Shown: one piece after another, positions 52,071 to 63,868 of the stretch
Position numbering within the stretch: the first letter of the stretch is position 1
How the letters are laid out: each line of letters begins with the position of its first letter
From: Streptomyces spirodelae
GTDB lineage: Bacteria > Actinomycetota > Actinomycetes > Streptomycetales > Streptomycetaceae
Length of the DNA: 64,000 nucleotides
Assembly (NCBI RefSeq): GCF_017676385.1
Contig: NZ_JAFFZN010000031.1
Location: 34,251-98,250, forward strand
Direction: 5' to 3'
Notes under the pieces: model-generated
Told to the model about the DNA's origin: nothing
Database searches by the model: none
Seen by the model: the letters and a program-made list of their open reading frames with translations, nothing else
Program-made: the position numbers and the translations under genes

Positions 52071-52684
52071 GCGGTGTGAGCAGTGTGAGTACGACAAACC
52101 TCCCCCTGATCGGCCTCGCCGCCGATCGGGAGTCACAGCAAGTCACCGACTGGGCGGCCCGGATCGGCTGGGTCGTCGGGCTCGTCCTGTTCGTCGCGCT
52201 GCTGTACTGGCTGATGCGCCAGGGCTGGAAATGGCGCGGCACCCTCCAGGGCGACCTGCCCGAGCTCCCGCAGCCGCCCGAGCACGGCAGCGGCGAGCCG
52301 CTGCTGAGCGCCACCGGCCGCTACCACGGCTCCACCACCGCGGGCCAGTGGCTCGACCGGATCGTCGCGCACGGCCTGGGCACCCGCAGCCGCGTCGAGC
52401 TGACCTTGACCGAGCACGGGCTGGAGGTCGTACGCCCCGGGGCGCAGGACTTCTTCGTCCCTGCCGACCGGCTGCGCGGTGCCCGGCTCGACACCGGCAT
52501 CGCGGGCAAGGTCCTCACCGAGGGCGGTCTGCTGATCGTCACCTGGGAGCACGGCGGCCGGCGGCTCGACTCCGGATTCCGCTTCGACCACTCGGCCGAG
52601 CAGGCCGGATGGGTCGAGAAGATCAACGCACAGTGCGGCGACAACGGCGTCGCGGCAATGCAGCAGCACAAGGAAGGCGCATGA
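52067..52684 (+). CDS. Membrane protein embedded in the pyr operon (Rv1382-like)
   Basis: Protein of 205 aa: one membrane segment near residues 35-52 (VVGLVLFVALLYWLMRQGW), a Pro/Glu-rich linker, and a cytoplasmic beta-rich domain of about 125 residues (RVELTLTEHGLEVVR, VPADRLRGARLDTG, GLLIVTWEHGGRRLDSGFRF) that looks like a PH-type fold. No known catalytic motif. It overlaps pyrC by 4 bp and carA by 4 bp, so all three are translated together. A membrane protein (Rv1382) occupies the same slot in M. tuberculosis. Function unknown. Confidence 0.85.
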   Translation: MSGVSSVSTTNLPLIGLAADRESQQVTDWAARIGWVVGLVLFVALLYWLMRQGWKWRGTLQGDLPELPQPPEHGSGEPLLSATGRYHGSTTAGQWLDRIVAHGLGTRSRVELTLTEHGLEVVRPGAQDFFVPADRLRGARLDTGIAGKVLTEGGLLIVTWEHGGRRLDSGFRFDHSAEQAGWVEKINAQCGDNGVAAMQQHKEGA

Positions 52685-53830
52685 TGACGACCTCCGCCAG
52701 GGGAGCGACCGGAACCACGGCGAATCCCGCCCTTCTTGTCCTGGAGGACGGCCGCACCTTCCGCGGGCGTGCCTACGGGGCCGTGGGGGAGACGTTCGGC
52801 GAGGCCGTGTTCTCCACCGGCATGACCGGATACCAGGAGACCCTGACCGACCCCTCCTACCACCGCCAGGTCGTCGTCATGACGGCCCCGCACGTCGGCA
52901 ACACCGGCGTCAACGACGAGGACCCCGAGTCGGCCCGTATCTGGGTGGCCGGCTACGTCGTACGCGACCCGGCCCGTACCCCGTCCAACTGGCGCGCCAC
53001 CCGCTCCCTCGACCAGGAGCTGCGCGACCAGGGCGTGGTGGGCATCAGCGGCGTCGACACCAGGGCCCTGACCCGGCACCTGCGCGAGCGCGGCGCCATG
53101 CGCGTCGGCATCTTCTCCGGCGACGCCTGCGCGGCCGGCGAGGAGCAGCTGCTGGCCCGGGTGCGCGAGGCCCCCGCCATGAAGGGCGCGGACCTCGCCG
53201 GTGAGGTCGCCACCCAGCAGGCGTACGTCGTCCCCGCGATCGGCGAGAAGCGGTTCACCGTCGCCGCCGTCGACCTCGGTATCAAGGGCATGACCCCGCA
53301 CCGGATGGCCGAGCGCGGCATAGAGGTGCACGTCCTGCCCGCCACCGCGACCGTCGAGGACATCTACGCCGTCAAGCCGGACGGGGTCTTCTTCTCCAAC
53401 GGCCCCGGTGACCCGGCCACCGCCGAGCACCCCGTGGCCCTGATGCGCTCAGTGCTGGAGCGGGGCACCCCGCTGTTCGGTATCTGCTTCGGCAACCAGA
53501 TCCTCGGCCGCGCCCTCGGGTTCGGCACCTTCAAGCTCAAGTACGGCCACCGCGGCATCAACCAGCCGGTCCAGGACCGTACGACGGGCAAGGTCGAGGT
53601 CACCGCGCACAACCACGGCTTCGCCGTGGACGCGCCGCTCGACCGGGTCAGCGAGACCCCCTACGGCCGCGCCGAGGTCTCCCACGTGTGCCTCAACGAC
53701 AACGTGGTGGAGGGCCTGCAGCTCCTCGACCGGCCGGCCTTCAGCGTCCAGTACCACCCCGAAGCAGCCGCGGGTCCGCATGACGCCGCCTACCTGTTCG
53801 ACCGCTTCGTATCCCTCATGGAGGACCAGC

Positions 53831-53838
<8 letters not shown>
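52681..53838 (+). CDS. carA: Carbamoyl-phosphate synthase small (glutaminase) subunit
   Basis: Supplies ammonia from glutamine to CarB. The 385-aa protein has an N-terminal dimer domain (LEDGRTFRGRAYG, FSTGMTGYQETLTDPSY) and a class I amidotransferase domain with NGPGDP, Cys269 in GICFGNQ, and SVQYHPEAAAGPHD. Two ATGs occur in tandem at 52681 and 52684. It overlaps carB by 8 bp. Confidence 0.97.
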
Positions 53839-57151
<3,313 letters not shown>

Positions 57152-57155
57152 CCCT

Positions 57156-57190
57156 CCGCCCTCCTCCGGCTTCCGGCCGGGGGAGGGCGG
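57156..57190 (+). terminator. Hairpin between carB and pyrD
   Basis: CCGCCCTCC (57156-57164) pairs with GGAGGGCGG (57182-57190), with an inner CCGG/CCGG pairing. Located in the 73-bp carB-pyrD gap; may reduce read-through into pyrD. Confidence 0.45.
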
Positions 57191-57224
57191 GGCCGCTCCC
57201 CTCCACAGGAACCCACCACACTCC

Positions 57225-58355
57225 ATGTACGGACTCCTCTTTCGCACCGTCTTCTGCCGTATGGACCCGGAAAGCGCCCACCACCTGGCCTTCTCCTGGA
57301 TCCGCCGGGCGGCTCGCACCCCCGTTCTCCGTACCTTCGCGGCTGCGGCCCTCGCCCCGCGGTACAAGCAGCTACGCGTCGAGGCCCTGGGCCGCCGGAT
57401 GCACGGCCCGTTCGGCCTGGCCGCCGGGTTCGACAAGAACGCCGAAGGCGTCGACGGACTCGCCATGCTCGGCTTCGACCACGTCGAGGTCGGCACCGTC
57501 ACCGGCAGCGCCCAGCCGGGCAACCCGAAGAAGCGGCTGTTCCGCCTGGTCGAGGACCGGGCGCTGATCAACCGGATGGGCTTCAACAACGAGGGCTCGG
57601 CCGCCGTCGCCGCCCGGCTGGCCACCCGCGAACCGGTCTTCCCCACCACTGTCGGCGTCAACATCGGCAAGACCAAGGCCGTGTCGGAGGCCGAGGCCGT
57701 CGCCGACTACGTCACCTCCGCCGAGGCGCTTGCCCCGCACGCCGACTACCTGGTGGTCAACGTCTCCTCGCCCAACACACCCGGCCTGCGCGACCTCCAG
57801 GCCACCGAACACCTGCGCCCGCTGCTGACCGCCGTACGCGAGGCGGCCGACCGCACGGTCACCGGGCGCCGGGTCCCCCTGCTGGTCAAGATCGCGCCCG
57901 ACCTCGCCGACGAGGACATCGACGCGGTGGCCGATCTCGCCGTCGAGCTGGGACTGGACGGGATCATCGCCACCAACACCACCATCGCGCGCGACGGGCT
58001 CGGCCTCACCTCGGACCCGGCCCTGACGGCCGAGACCGGCGGGCTGTCCGGGGCCCCCGTGCGCGACCGCTCCCTGGAGGTGCTGCGTCGGCTCTACGCG
58101 CGGGTCGGGGACCGGCTCACGCTCGTCGGCGTCGGCGGCATCACCACCGTCGAGGACGCCTGGCGCCGCATCCTGGCCGGCGCCACGCTCGTCCAGGGCT
58201 ACACCGCGTTCCTGTACGAGGGCCCGTTCTGGATGCGCAGGATGCACCGGGGACTGGCCGGGCTGCTGGCCGACAGTCCCTACGCCACCCTCGCCGAGGC
58301 CGTGGGCGCCGAGCACCGCCCGCAGGACACCGAGCAGCAGGAGGCCGCCGCATGA
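57225..58355 (+). CDS. pyrD: Dihydroorotate dehydrogenase (quinone), class 2
   Basis: Oxidises dihydroorotate to orotate and passes electrons to menaquinone. The 376-aa protein has the N-terminal membrane-association helices (GLLFRTVFCRMDPESAHHLA), GLAAGFDKNAEGVD, the class 2 catalytic Ser in NVSSPNTPGLR, and the FMN-binding VGVGGITTVEDAW. Its stop overlaps the pyrF start (ATGA). Confidence 0.97.
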   Translation: MYGLLFRTVFCRMDPESAHHLAFSWIRRAARTPVLRTFAAAALAPRYKQLRVEALGRRMHGPFGLAAGFDKNAEGVDGLAMLGFDHVEVGTVTGSAQPGNPKKRLFRLVEDRALINRMGFNNEGSAAVAARLATREPVFPTTVGVNIGKTKAVSEAEAVADYVTSAEALAPHADYLVVNVSSPNTPGLRDLQATEHLRPLLTAVREAADRTVTGRRVPLLVKIAPDLADEDIDAVADLAVELGLDGIIATNTTIARDGLGLTSDPALTAETGGLSGAPVRDRSLEVLRRLYARVGDRLTLVGVGGITTVEDAWRRILAGATLVQGYTAFLYEGPFWMRRMHRGLAGLLADSPYATLAEAVGAEHRPQDTEQQEAAA

Positions 58356-59221
58356 CAGCCGCCGGGACGACCGAGCCCGACACCCCGGCCCCCGAGCCCT
58401 TCGGCGTCCGCCTGCGCCGCTCCCTGGACACCCGGGGCCCGCTGTGCGTCGGCATCGACCCGCACGCCTCCCTGCTGCACTCCTGGGGCCTGAACGACGA
58501 TGTGACAGGGCTGGAGCGGTTCAGCCGCACGGTGGTCGAGGCGCTGGCCGACCGGGTGGCCGTGCTCAAGCCCCAGGCGGCGTTCTTCGAGCGCTTCGGC
58601 TCGCGCGGCGTCGCCGTGCTGGAGCGGACGGTGGCCGAGGCCAGGCAGGCCGGGGCGCTCGTCGTCATGGACGCCAAGCGCGGCGACATCGGCTCCACGA
58701 TGGACGCCTACGCCGCGGCCTTCCTCGACAGCGGCAGCCCGCTGTTCTCGGACGCGCTCACCGTCAGCCCCTACCTGGGCTTCGGCGCCCTGGAACCAGC
58801 CGTCACGGCGGCCACGGCGAGCGGGTCCGGGCTGTTCGTTCTGGCGCTCACCTCCAACCCGGAGGGCCAGGAGGTGCAGCGCGCGGTCCGTGCCGACGGC
58901 ACGACGGTGGCACAGACGGTGCTGCGGCACCTCGCCGACCGGAACGTCGGCGCCGAACCCCTCGGCTCCTTCGGCGCGGTGGTCGGCGCGACGCTGGGCG
59001 ATCTGTCCGCGTTCGATTTGGCGGTGAACGGGCCCCTGCTGGCGCCGGGCATCGGGGCGCAGGGCGCGACCCCCGCCGACCTGCCGGCCGTCTTCGGCGA
59101 CGCGGTCCGCAATGTGGTGCCGAGCGTCAGCCGGGGGGTCCTGCGGCACGGTCCGGACGTGGCCGGACTGCGGGATTCGGCGATCAGGTTCGCGGACGAG
59201 GTACGCGGCGCGGTGGGCTGA
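58352..59221 (+). CDS. pyrF: Orotidine 5'-phosphate decarboxylase (type 2)
   Basis: Last step to UMP. The 289-aa TIM-barrel enzyme has VGIDPHASLLHSWG, the catalytic VMDAKRGDIGSTMDAY and LFVLALTSNPEG, the actinobacterial (type 2) form. No hairpin terminator is obvious after it; tandem repeats follow. Confidence 0.96.
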   Translation: MTAAGTTEPDTPAPEPFGVRLRRSLDTRGPLCVGIDPHASLLHSWGLNDDVTGLERFSRTVVEALADRVAVLKPQAAFFERFGSRGVAVLERTVAEARQAGALVVMDAKRGDIGSTMDAYAAAFLDSGSPLFSDALTVSPYLGFGALEPAVTAATASGSGLFVLALTSNPEGQEVQRAVRADGTTVAQTVLRHLADRNVGAEPLGSFGAVVGATLGDLSAFDLAVNGPLLAPGIGAQGATPADLPAVFGDAVRNVVPSVSRGVLRHGPDVAGLRDSAIRFADEVRGAVG

Positions 59222-59246
59222 GATCGGTGGCGGGAGCGGGCCGCGT

Positions 59247-59304
59247 CCTCGCTGAGAGCGGGCTGCCGCCTCGCTGAGAGCAGGCTGCCGCCTCGCTGAG
59301 AGCA
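59247..59304. repeat. 22-bp tandem repeats upstream of sihF
   Basis: Two full units starting CCTCGCTGAGAGC at 59247-59268 and 59269-59290 (one difference) and a partial third at 59291-59304. The GCTGAGAGC core could form a small hairpin. They lie in the 293-bp gap between pyrF and sihF. Confidence 0.85.
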
Positions 59305-59375
59305 GAAAATGTGCCGGTTATGTCCCGAAAAGCCCAGGTCGACAGAGGCTGACCAGGACTTTTCGTCTGTTCTCG

Positions 59376-59404
59376 CTGACTGTGGCGCTCACGCCCGCTA
59401 GTCT
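59376..59404 (+). promoter_or_regulatory. Candidate sihF promoter
   Basis: CTGACT (59376-59381), a 17-bp spacer, and TAGTCT (59399-59404). Transcription would start about 100 nt before the GTG. Streptomyces promoters of abundant genes often look like this. Confidence 0.5.
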
Positions 59405-59514
59405 CCGTCCAGAGCACCGCGAACAGGCGCGTTGCTCATTGCTCCGCAGGTGCGGGCCTACTAGGTTCCTCACCGATCCGTATCCGACAGTTCGACATCC
59501 GAGGTGACGTAGGC

Positions 59515-59838
59515 GTGGCTCTTCCGCCCCTTACCCCTGAACAGCGCGCAGCCGCGCTCGAAAAGGCCGCCGCGGCTCGCCGGGAGCGCGCCGAGGTCAA
59601 GAACCGGCTCAAGCACTCCGGCGCGTCTCTGCACGAGGTCATCAAGCAGGGCCAGGAAAACGACGTGATCGGCAAGATGAAGGTCTCGGCTCTCCTGGAA
59701 TCCCTGCCCGGCGTCGGCAAGGTCCGCGCCAAGCAGATCATGGAGCGGCTGGGGATCTCCGAGAGCCGGCGCGTCCGCGGCCTCGGCTCCAACCAGATCG
59801 CTGCCCTGGAGCGCGAGTTCGGCGGTGCCAACGCCTGA
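59515..59838 (+). CDS. sihF: Streptomyces integration host factor (sIHF), nucleoid-associated protein
   Basis: Basic nucleoid protein that bends DNA and stimulates topoisomerase; influences development and antibiotic production. The 107-aa protein has a long N-terminal helix (EQRAAALEKAAAARRERAEV) and a helix-two-turns-helix DNA-binding region (LESLPGVGKVRAKQIMERLG) near residues 61-80. GTG at 59515 with GAGGTG upstream. Orthologue of mycobacterial mIHF, always next to gmk. Confidence 0.96.
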   Translation: MALPPLTPEQRAAALEKAAAARRERAEVKNRLKHSGASLHEVIKQGQENDVIGKMKVSALLESLPGVGKVRAKQIMERLGISESRRVRGLGSNQIAALEREFGGANA

Positions 59839-59875
59839 GGTCTCAGGCACTCGCGTTAACCGGGATAATCGCTGC

Positions 59876-60472
59876 ATGAGTTCTGCAGTTCCCCGGGGGG
59901 AGACCCCGGCACCCCCGGTCGGCACATCGCGGCTGACCGTGCTCTCCGGCCCTTCCGGGGTCGGTAAGAGCACGGTCGTCGCACATATGCGCAAGGCCCA
60001 TCCCGAGGTCTGGCTCTCCGTCTCCGCCACCACCCGAAGGCCCCGCCCCGGCGAGCGCCATGGGGTGCAGTACTTCTTCGTGGGCGACGAGGAGTTCGAC
60101 AAGCTGATCGCCAACGGTGAGCTGCTCGAATGGGCCGAGTTCGCGGGCAATCGCTACGGCACCCCCCGGAATGCGGTGCTCGAGCACCTCGAGCGCGGGG
60201 AGCCGGTCCTGCTGGAGATCGATCTGCAGGGCGCGCGGCTCGTCAAGCAGTCCATGCCCGAGGCGCAGCTCGTCTTTCTGGCTCCCCCCAGCTGGGAGGA
60301 GCTGGTCAGGCGGCTGACCGGGCGCGGCACCGAGGCGCCCGAGGTCATCGAGCGCCGACTGGAGGTCGCCCGTACCGAGCTGGCGGCCGAGGCCGAGTTC
60401 GACCGGACCCTGGTCAACACCTCCGTCGAGGAGGTCAGCGCTGAGCTGCTAGCCTTGATGCGTATCGATTGA
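59876..60472 (+). CDS. gmk: Guanylate kinase
   Basis: Phosphorylates GMP to GDP. The 198-aa protein has the P-loop GPSGVGKST, SATTRRPRPGERHGVQYFF, EWAEFAGNRYGTP, and EIDLQGARLVK. The ATG at 59876 is preferred; GATAAT at 59864-59869 ends 6 nt before it, a near-consensus -10 that would give a leaderless mRNA in addition to read-through from sihF. Confidence 0.96.
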   Translation: MSSAVPRGETPAPPVGTSRLTVLSGPSGVGKSTVVAHMRKAHPEVWLSVSATTRRPRPGERHGVQYFFVGDEEFDKLIANGELLEWAEFAGNRYGTPRNAVLEHLERGEPVLLEIDLQGARLVKQSMPEAQLVFLAPPSWEELVRRLTGRGTEAPEVIERRLEVARTELAAEAEFDRTLVNTSVEEVSAELLALMRID

Positions 60473-60537
60473 CCTGACCTCCAGCGCTCGGCAGACGCCC
60501 AAGGGCACCGAGCGAGCATCGAAACGGAAGGCAGAGA

Positions 60538-60816
60538 GTGGCCTCTTCCATCACCACGCCCGAGGGGATCATCAACCCGCCGATTGATGAGCTGCTCGAG
60601 GCCACCGACTCCAAGTACAGCCTTGTGATCTACGCCGCCAAGCGCGCGCGTCAGATCAACGCGTACTACTCCCAGCTCGGTGAGGGTCTCCTCGAGTACG
60701 TCGGCCCGCTGGTGGACACCCACGTGCACGAGAAGCCGCTGTCCATCGCGCTCCGCGAGATCAACGCCGGCCTTCTCACCTCCGAGCCTGTGGAGGCTCC
60801 GCCGGTGGCCCAGTAG
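60538..60816 (+). CDS. rpoZ: RNA polymerase omega subunit
   Basis: Stabilises beta-prime in RNA polymerase. The 92-aa protein starts MASSITTPEGIINPPIDELL and has the conserved YSLVIYAAKRARQINAYYSQ, followed by the EKPLSIALREI motif. GTG at 60538. Confidence 0.96.
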   Translation: MASSITTPEGIINPPIDELLEATDSKYSLVIYAAKRARQINAYYSQLGEGLLEYVGPLVDTHVHEKPLSIALREINAGLLTSEPVEAPPVAQ

Positions 60817-60834
60817 CCGGTCGGCACCACTTTC

Positions 60835-60873
60835 CACCAGGGGCCCGGCAGCGCGGCTGCCGGGCCCCTGGTG
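60835..60873 (+). terminator. Strong terminator after rpoZ
   Basis: Perfect 18-bp stem: CACCAGGGGCCCGGCAGC at 60835-60852, loop GCG, and the exact complement at 60856-60873. It is 18 bp after the rpoZ stop and separates the sihF-gmk-rpoZ group from coaBC. Confidence 0.85.
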
Positions 60874-60917
60874 TGTCATAGGGCACAACGACGCGTGTGG
60901 CATCCGGGGAGAGACGA

Positions 60918-62177
60918 GTGACGCAGCAGCGGGACGAAGGACAGGCGGCAGCCGCCGGCAAGCCGAAGGTCGTGCTCGGCGTGAGCGGCGGAATCGCCGC
61001 CTACAAGGCGTGCGAGCTGGCGCGGCGACTGACCGAGAGCGGCCACGACGTGCGCGCCGTGCCCACCGAGTCGGCGCTGCACTTCGTCGGCGCCGCCACC
61101 TGGTCGGCGCTGACCGGTCACCCGGTCGCCACCGAGGTGTGGGAGTCCGTGCACGAGGTGCCGCACGTACGCATCGGTCAGTCGGCCGACCTGGTCGTCG
61201 TCGCACCGGCAACGGCCGATCTGCTGGCCAAGGCCGCCCATGGCCTCGCCGACGACCTGCTCACCAATACGCTGCTCACCGCACGCTGTCCCGTCGTCTT
61301 CGCTCCCGCCATGCATACCGAGATGTGGGAGCACCCCGCGACCCAGGAGAACGTGGCCACCCTGCGGCGGCGCGGCGCCCTGGTCATCGAGCCCGCCGTC
61401 GGCCGGCTGACCGGGAAGGACACCGGTAAGGGGCGGCTGCCCGACCCCGACGCGATCTTCGACGTCTGCCGCCGGGCGCTGCTGCGCGGTGCGGCCGGGA
61501 GCGGCGCCGATCTCGCGGGGCGGCACGTCGTCGTCAGCGCGGGCGGCACCCGGGAACCACTCGATCCGGTGCGATTCCTCGGCAACCGGTCCTCCGGGAA
61601 GCAGGGCTACGCACTCGCCCGTACGGCCGCAGCGCGCGGCGCCCGCGTGACGCTCGTCTCCGCCAACAGCGCGCTGCCGGACCCGGCCGGGGTGGACGTC
61701 GTACGGGTCGGGAGCACGCTGGAGCTGCGGGAGGCGGTCACCAAGGCGGCCGCCGAAGCGGACGCTGTGGTGATGGCCGCCGCCGTCGCCGACTTCCGCC
61801 CCGCCGTGTACGCCACCGGGAAGATCAAGAAGAAGGACGACCGGGAACCGGAGCCGCTGGCGCTCGTCCGCAATCCGGACATCCTCGCCGAACTCTCCGC
61901 GAGTCGTCCCCGGTCTGGTCAGGTGGTGGTCGGCTTCGCCGCCGAGACCGACGACGTTCTCCCCCACGGCCGCGCCAAGCTCGCGGCCAAGGGATGCGAC
62001 CTGCTGGTCGTCAACGAGGTGGGGGAGAGCAAGACCTTCGGCTCGGAGGAGAACGAGGCCGTGGTGCTGGGCGCCGACGGCAGCGAGACACCGGTGCCGT
62101 ACGGGCCGAAGGAGACGCTCGCCGAGACGGTGTGGGACTTGATCGCGGAGCGTCTCCCGGCGGCCCCGCGGGAGTGA
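60918..62177 (+). CDS. coaBC: Bifunctional phosphopantothenoylcysteine decarboxylase/synthetase
   Basis: Makes 4'-phosphopantetheine for coenzyme A. The 419-aa protein has an N-terminal CoaC flavoprotein (VVLGVSGGIAAYKACELAR, substrate-recognition motif PAMHTEMW where many enzymes have Asn) and a C-terminal CoaB domain (VVSAGGTREPLDPVRFLGN, KIKKKDD). GTG at 60918 with GGGGAG upstream; GTG at 60897 is an alternative. Confidence 0.95.
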   Translation: MTQQRDEGQAAAAGKPKVVLGVSGGIAAYKACELARRLTESGHDVRAVPTESALHFVGAATWSALTGHPVATEVWESVHEVPHVRIGQSADLVVVAPATADLLAKAAHGLADDLLTNTLLTARCPVVFAPAMHTEMWEHPATQENVATLRRRGALVIEPAVGRLTGKDTGKGRLPDPDAIFDVCRRALLRGAAGSGADLAGRHVVVSAGGTREPLDPVRFLGNRSSGKQGYALARTAAARGARVTLVSANSALPDPAGVDVVRVGSTLELREAVTKAAAEADAVVMAAAVADFRPAVYATGKIKKKDDREPEPLALVRNPDILAELSASRPRSGQVVVGFAAETDDVLPHGRAKLAAKGCDLLVVNEVGESKTFGSEENEAVVLGADGSETPVPYGPKETLAETVWDLIAERLPAAPRE

Positions 62178-62572
62178 GCGCCGGCCGGGCGGAGGGGCGT
62201 GCGCGGGCCGGGCGGGAGGAGTGAGCGGGCGACGTGCCGCGGGACGACCGGGGCGGAATGGCTCCTTCCGGTGCTCGTAGGAAGAAAATCGGCGCTGTGC
62301 CGGAGTGGGCCGGAAGTCGTCGTACGAGGCCGGAACGGCGCTCTTGACCAGCACCTTCGCCGACCGACACGCCCCGACATATCCGGATCTCAGGTGGCCT
62401 TCCGGCGCCATTGGAGTTCGGATTGAGCAGGTCATGGTCGTCTCGTAGTTCGAGAGTCCGTGATTGGATGCCGGTGGAGATGGATAAACTGGCCGCGGAC
62501 CGTGCTTGGGCGCAGCCCCCGACCGGTCCGCCCCATGCTCAGCCAGCAGCCGCTGCAACCCCAGGGAGCGAT
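62178..62572. other. 395-bp gap between coaBC and metK
   Basis: No convincing gene. The first 100 bp are G-rich with an irregular purine run. The second half is less GC-rich and carries a candidate promoter (62423-62451) and a GATAAACT at 62483 that could be a second -10. I looked for a SAM riboswitch fold upstream of metK and did not recognise one. Confidence 0.6.
62423..62451 (+). promoter_or_regulatory. Candidate metK promoter
   Basis: TTGAGC (62423-62428), 17-bp spacer, TAGTTC (62446-62451). It would give a leader of roughly 115 nt. Confidence 0.35.
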
Positions 62573-63781
62573 GTGTCGCGCCGCTTGTTCACCTCGGAAT
62601 CTGTGACCGAGGGTCACCCTGACAAGATCGCTGACCAGATCAGCGACACCATCCTCGACGCCCTCCTCAAGGAAGACCCGCACTCCAGGGTCGCCGTCGA
62701 GACGCTGATCACCACCGGCCTCGTGCACGTGGCCGGAGAGGTGACGACCAAGGCTTACGCCCCGATTTCGACGCTCGTGCGCAACAAGGTCCTCGAGATC
62801 GGCTACGACTCCTCCAAGAAGGGCTTCGACGGCGCCTCCTGTGGCGTCTCCGAGTCCATCGGTGCCCAGTCGCCCGACATCGCGCAGGGTGTCGACACCG
62901 CTTACGAGAAGCGGGTGGAAGGCGACGAGGACGAACTCGACGAGCAGGGCGCCGGCGACCAGGGCCTGATGTTCGGCTACGCCTGCGACGAGACCGCCGA
63001 GTACATGCCGCTGCCGATCACCCTGGCACACCGGCTCTCGGAGCGGCTCTCGGCCGTCCGCAAGAACGGGACCATCCCCTACCTGCGCCCCGACGGAAAG
63101 ACCCAGGTCACCATCGAGTACGACGGTGACAAGGCCGTGCGCCTCGACACCGTCGTGGTCTCCTCCCAGCACGCAGCCGACATCGACCTGGACTCGCTGC
63201 TGGCACCCGACATCCGCGAGTTCGTCGTCGAGCCCGAGCTGAAGGCCCTGGTGGACGAGGGCATCAAGCTGGAGACCGAGGGCTACCGGCTGCTGGTCAA
63301 CCCGACCGGGCGCTTCGAGATCGGCGGCCCGATGGGTGACGCCGGCCTCACCGGCCGGAAGATCATCATCGACACCTACGGCGGTATGGCCCGCCACGGT
63401 GGCGGTGCCTTCTCCGGCAAGGACCCGTCCAAGGTCGACCGCTCCGCCGCCTACGCCATGCGCTGGGTCGCCAAGAACGTGGTGGCCGCCGGCCTCGCCT
63501 CCCGCTGCGAGGTGCAGGTCGCGTACGCCATCGGCAAGGCCGAGCCGGTCGGCCTCTTCGTGGAGACCTTCGGCACCGCAACGGTGGACGTCGAGAAGAT
63601 CGAGCAGGCCATCTCCGAGGTCTTCGACCTCCGCCCGGCCGCGATCATCCGCGACCTCGACCTGCTGCGTCCCATCTACGCGCAGACGGCCGCCTACGGC
63701 CACTTCGGCCGTGCGCTGCCCGACTTCACCTGGGAGCGTACGGACCGGGTGGACGCGCTGCGCAAGGCGGCCGGGCTCTAG
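62573..63781 (+). CDS. metK: S-adenosylmethionine synthetase
   Basis: Makes SAM from methionine and ATP. The 402-aa protein has FTSESVTEGHPDKIADQ, the ATP-binding GAGDQGLMFGYACDET, GGPMGDAGLTGRKIIIDTYG and GGGAFSGKDPSKVDRSAAY. The GTG at 62573 with AGGGAG upstream is preferred over longer in-frame readings. Confidence 0.97.
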   Translation: MSRRLFTSESVTEGHPDKIADQISDTILDALLKEDPHSRVAVETLITTGLVHVAGEVTTKAYAPISTLVRNKVLEIGYDSSKKGFDGASCGVSESIGAQSPDIAQGVDTAYEKRVEGDEDELDEQGAGDQGLMFGYACDETAEYMPLPITLAHRLSERLSAVRKNGTIPYLRPDGKTQVTIEYDGDKAVRLDTVVVSSQHAADIDLDSLLAPDIREFVVEPELKALVDEGIKLETEGYRLLVNPTGRFEIGGPMGDAGLTGRKIIIDTYGGMARHGGGAFSGKDPSKVDRSAAYAMRWVAKNVVAAGLASRCEVQVAYAIGKAEPVGLFVETFGTATVDVEKIEQAISEVFDLRPAAIIRDLDLLRPIYAQTAAYGHFGRALPDFTWERTDRVDALRKAAGL

Positions 63782-63828
63782 CCCACCGCCCGCGCCGACG
63801 TCCTTCCGTCTCGGCACGTCTCACCACT

Positions 63829-63868
63829 TCAGGCCCGGTACCCCATGCTGGCGGGGTGCCGGGCCTGA
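63829..63868 (+). terminator. Terminator after metK
   Basis: TCAGGCCCGGTACCCC (63829-63844) pairs with GGGGTGCCGGGCCTGA (63853-63868) with one mismatch and an 8-nt loop. It is 47 bp after metK. The remaining 132 bp to the window end show no gene. Confidence 0.8.

Noticed and set aside
62178..62572. Possible SAM riboswitch in the metK leader.
   Set aside because: I could not find the conserved core of SAM-I, SAM-II or SAM-IV by eye. A covariance-model search would be decisive.
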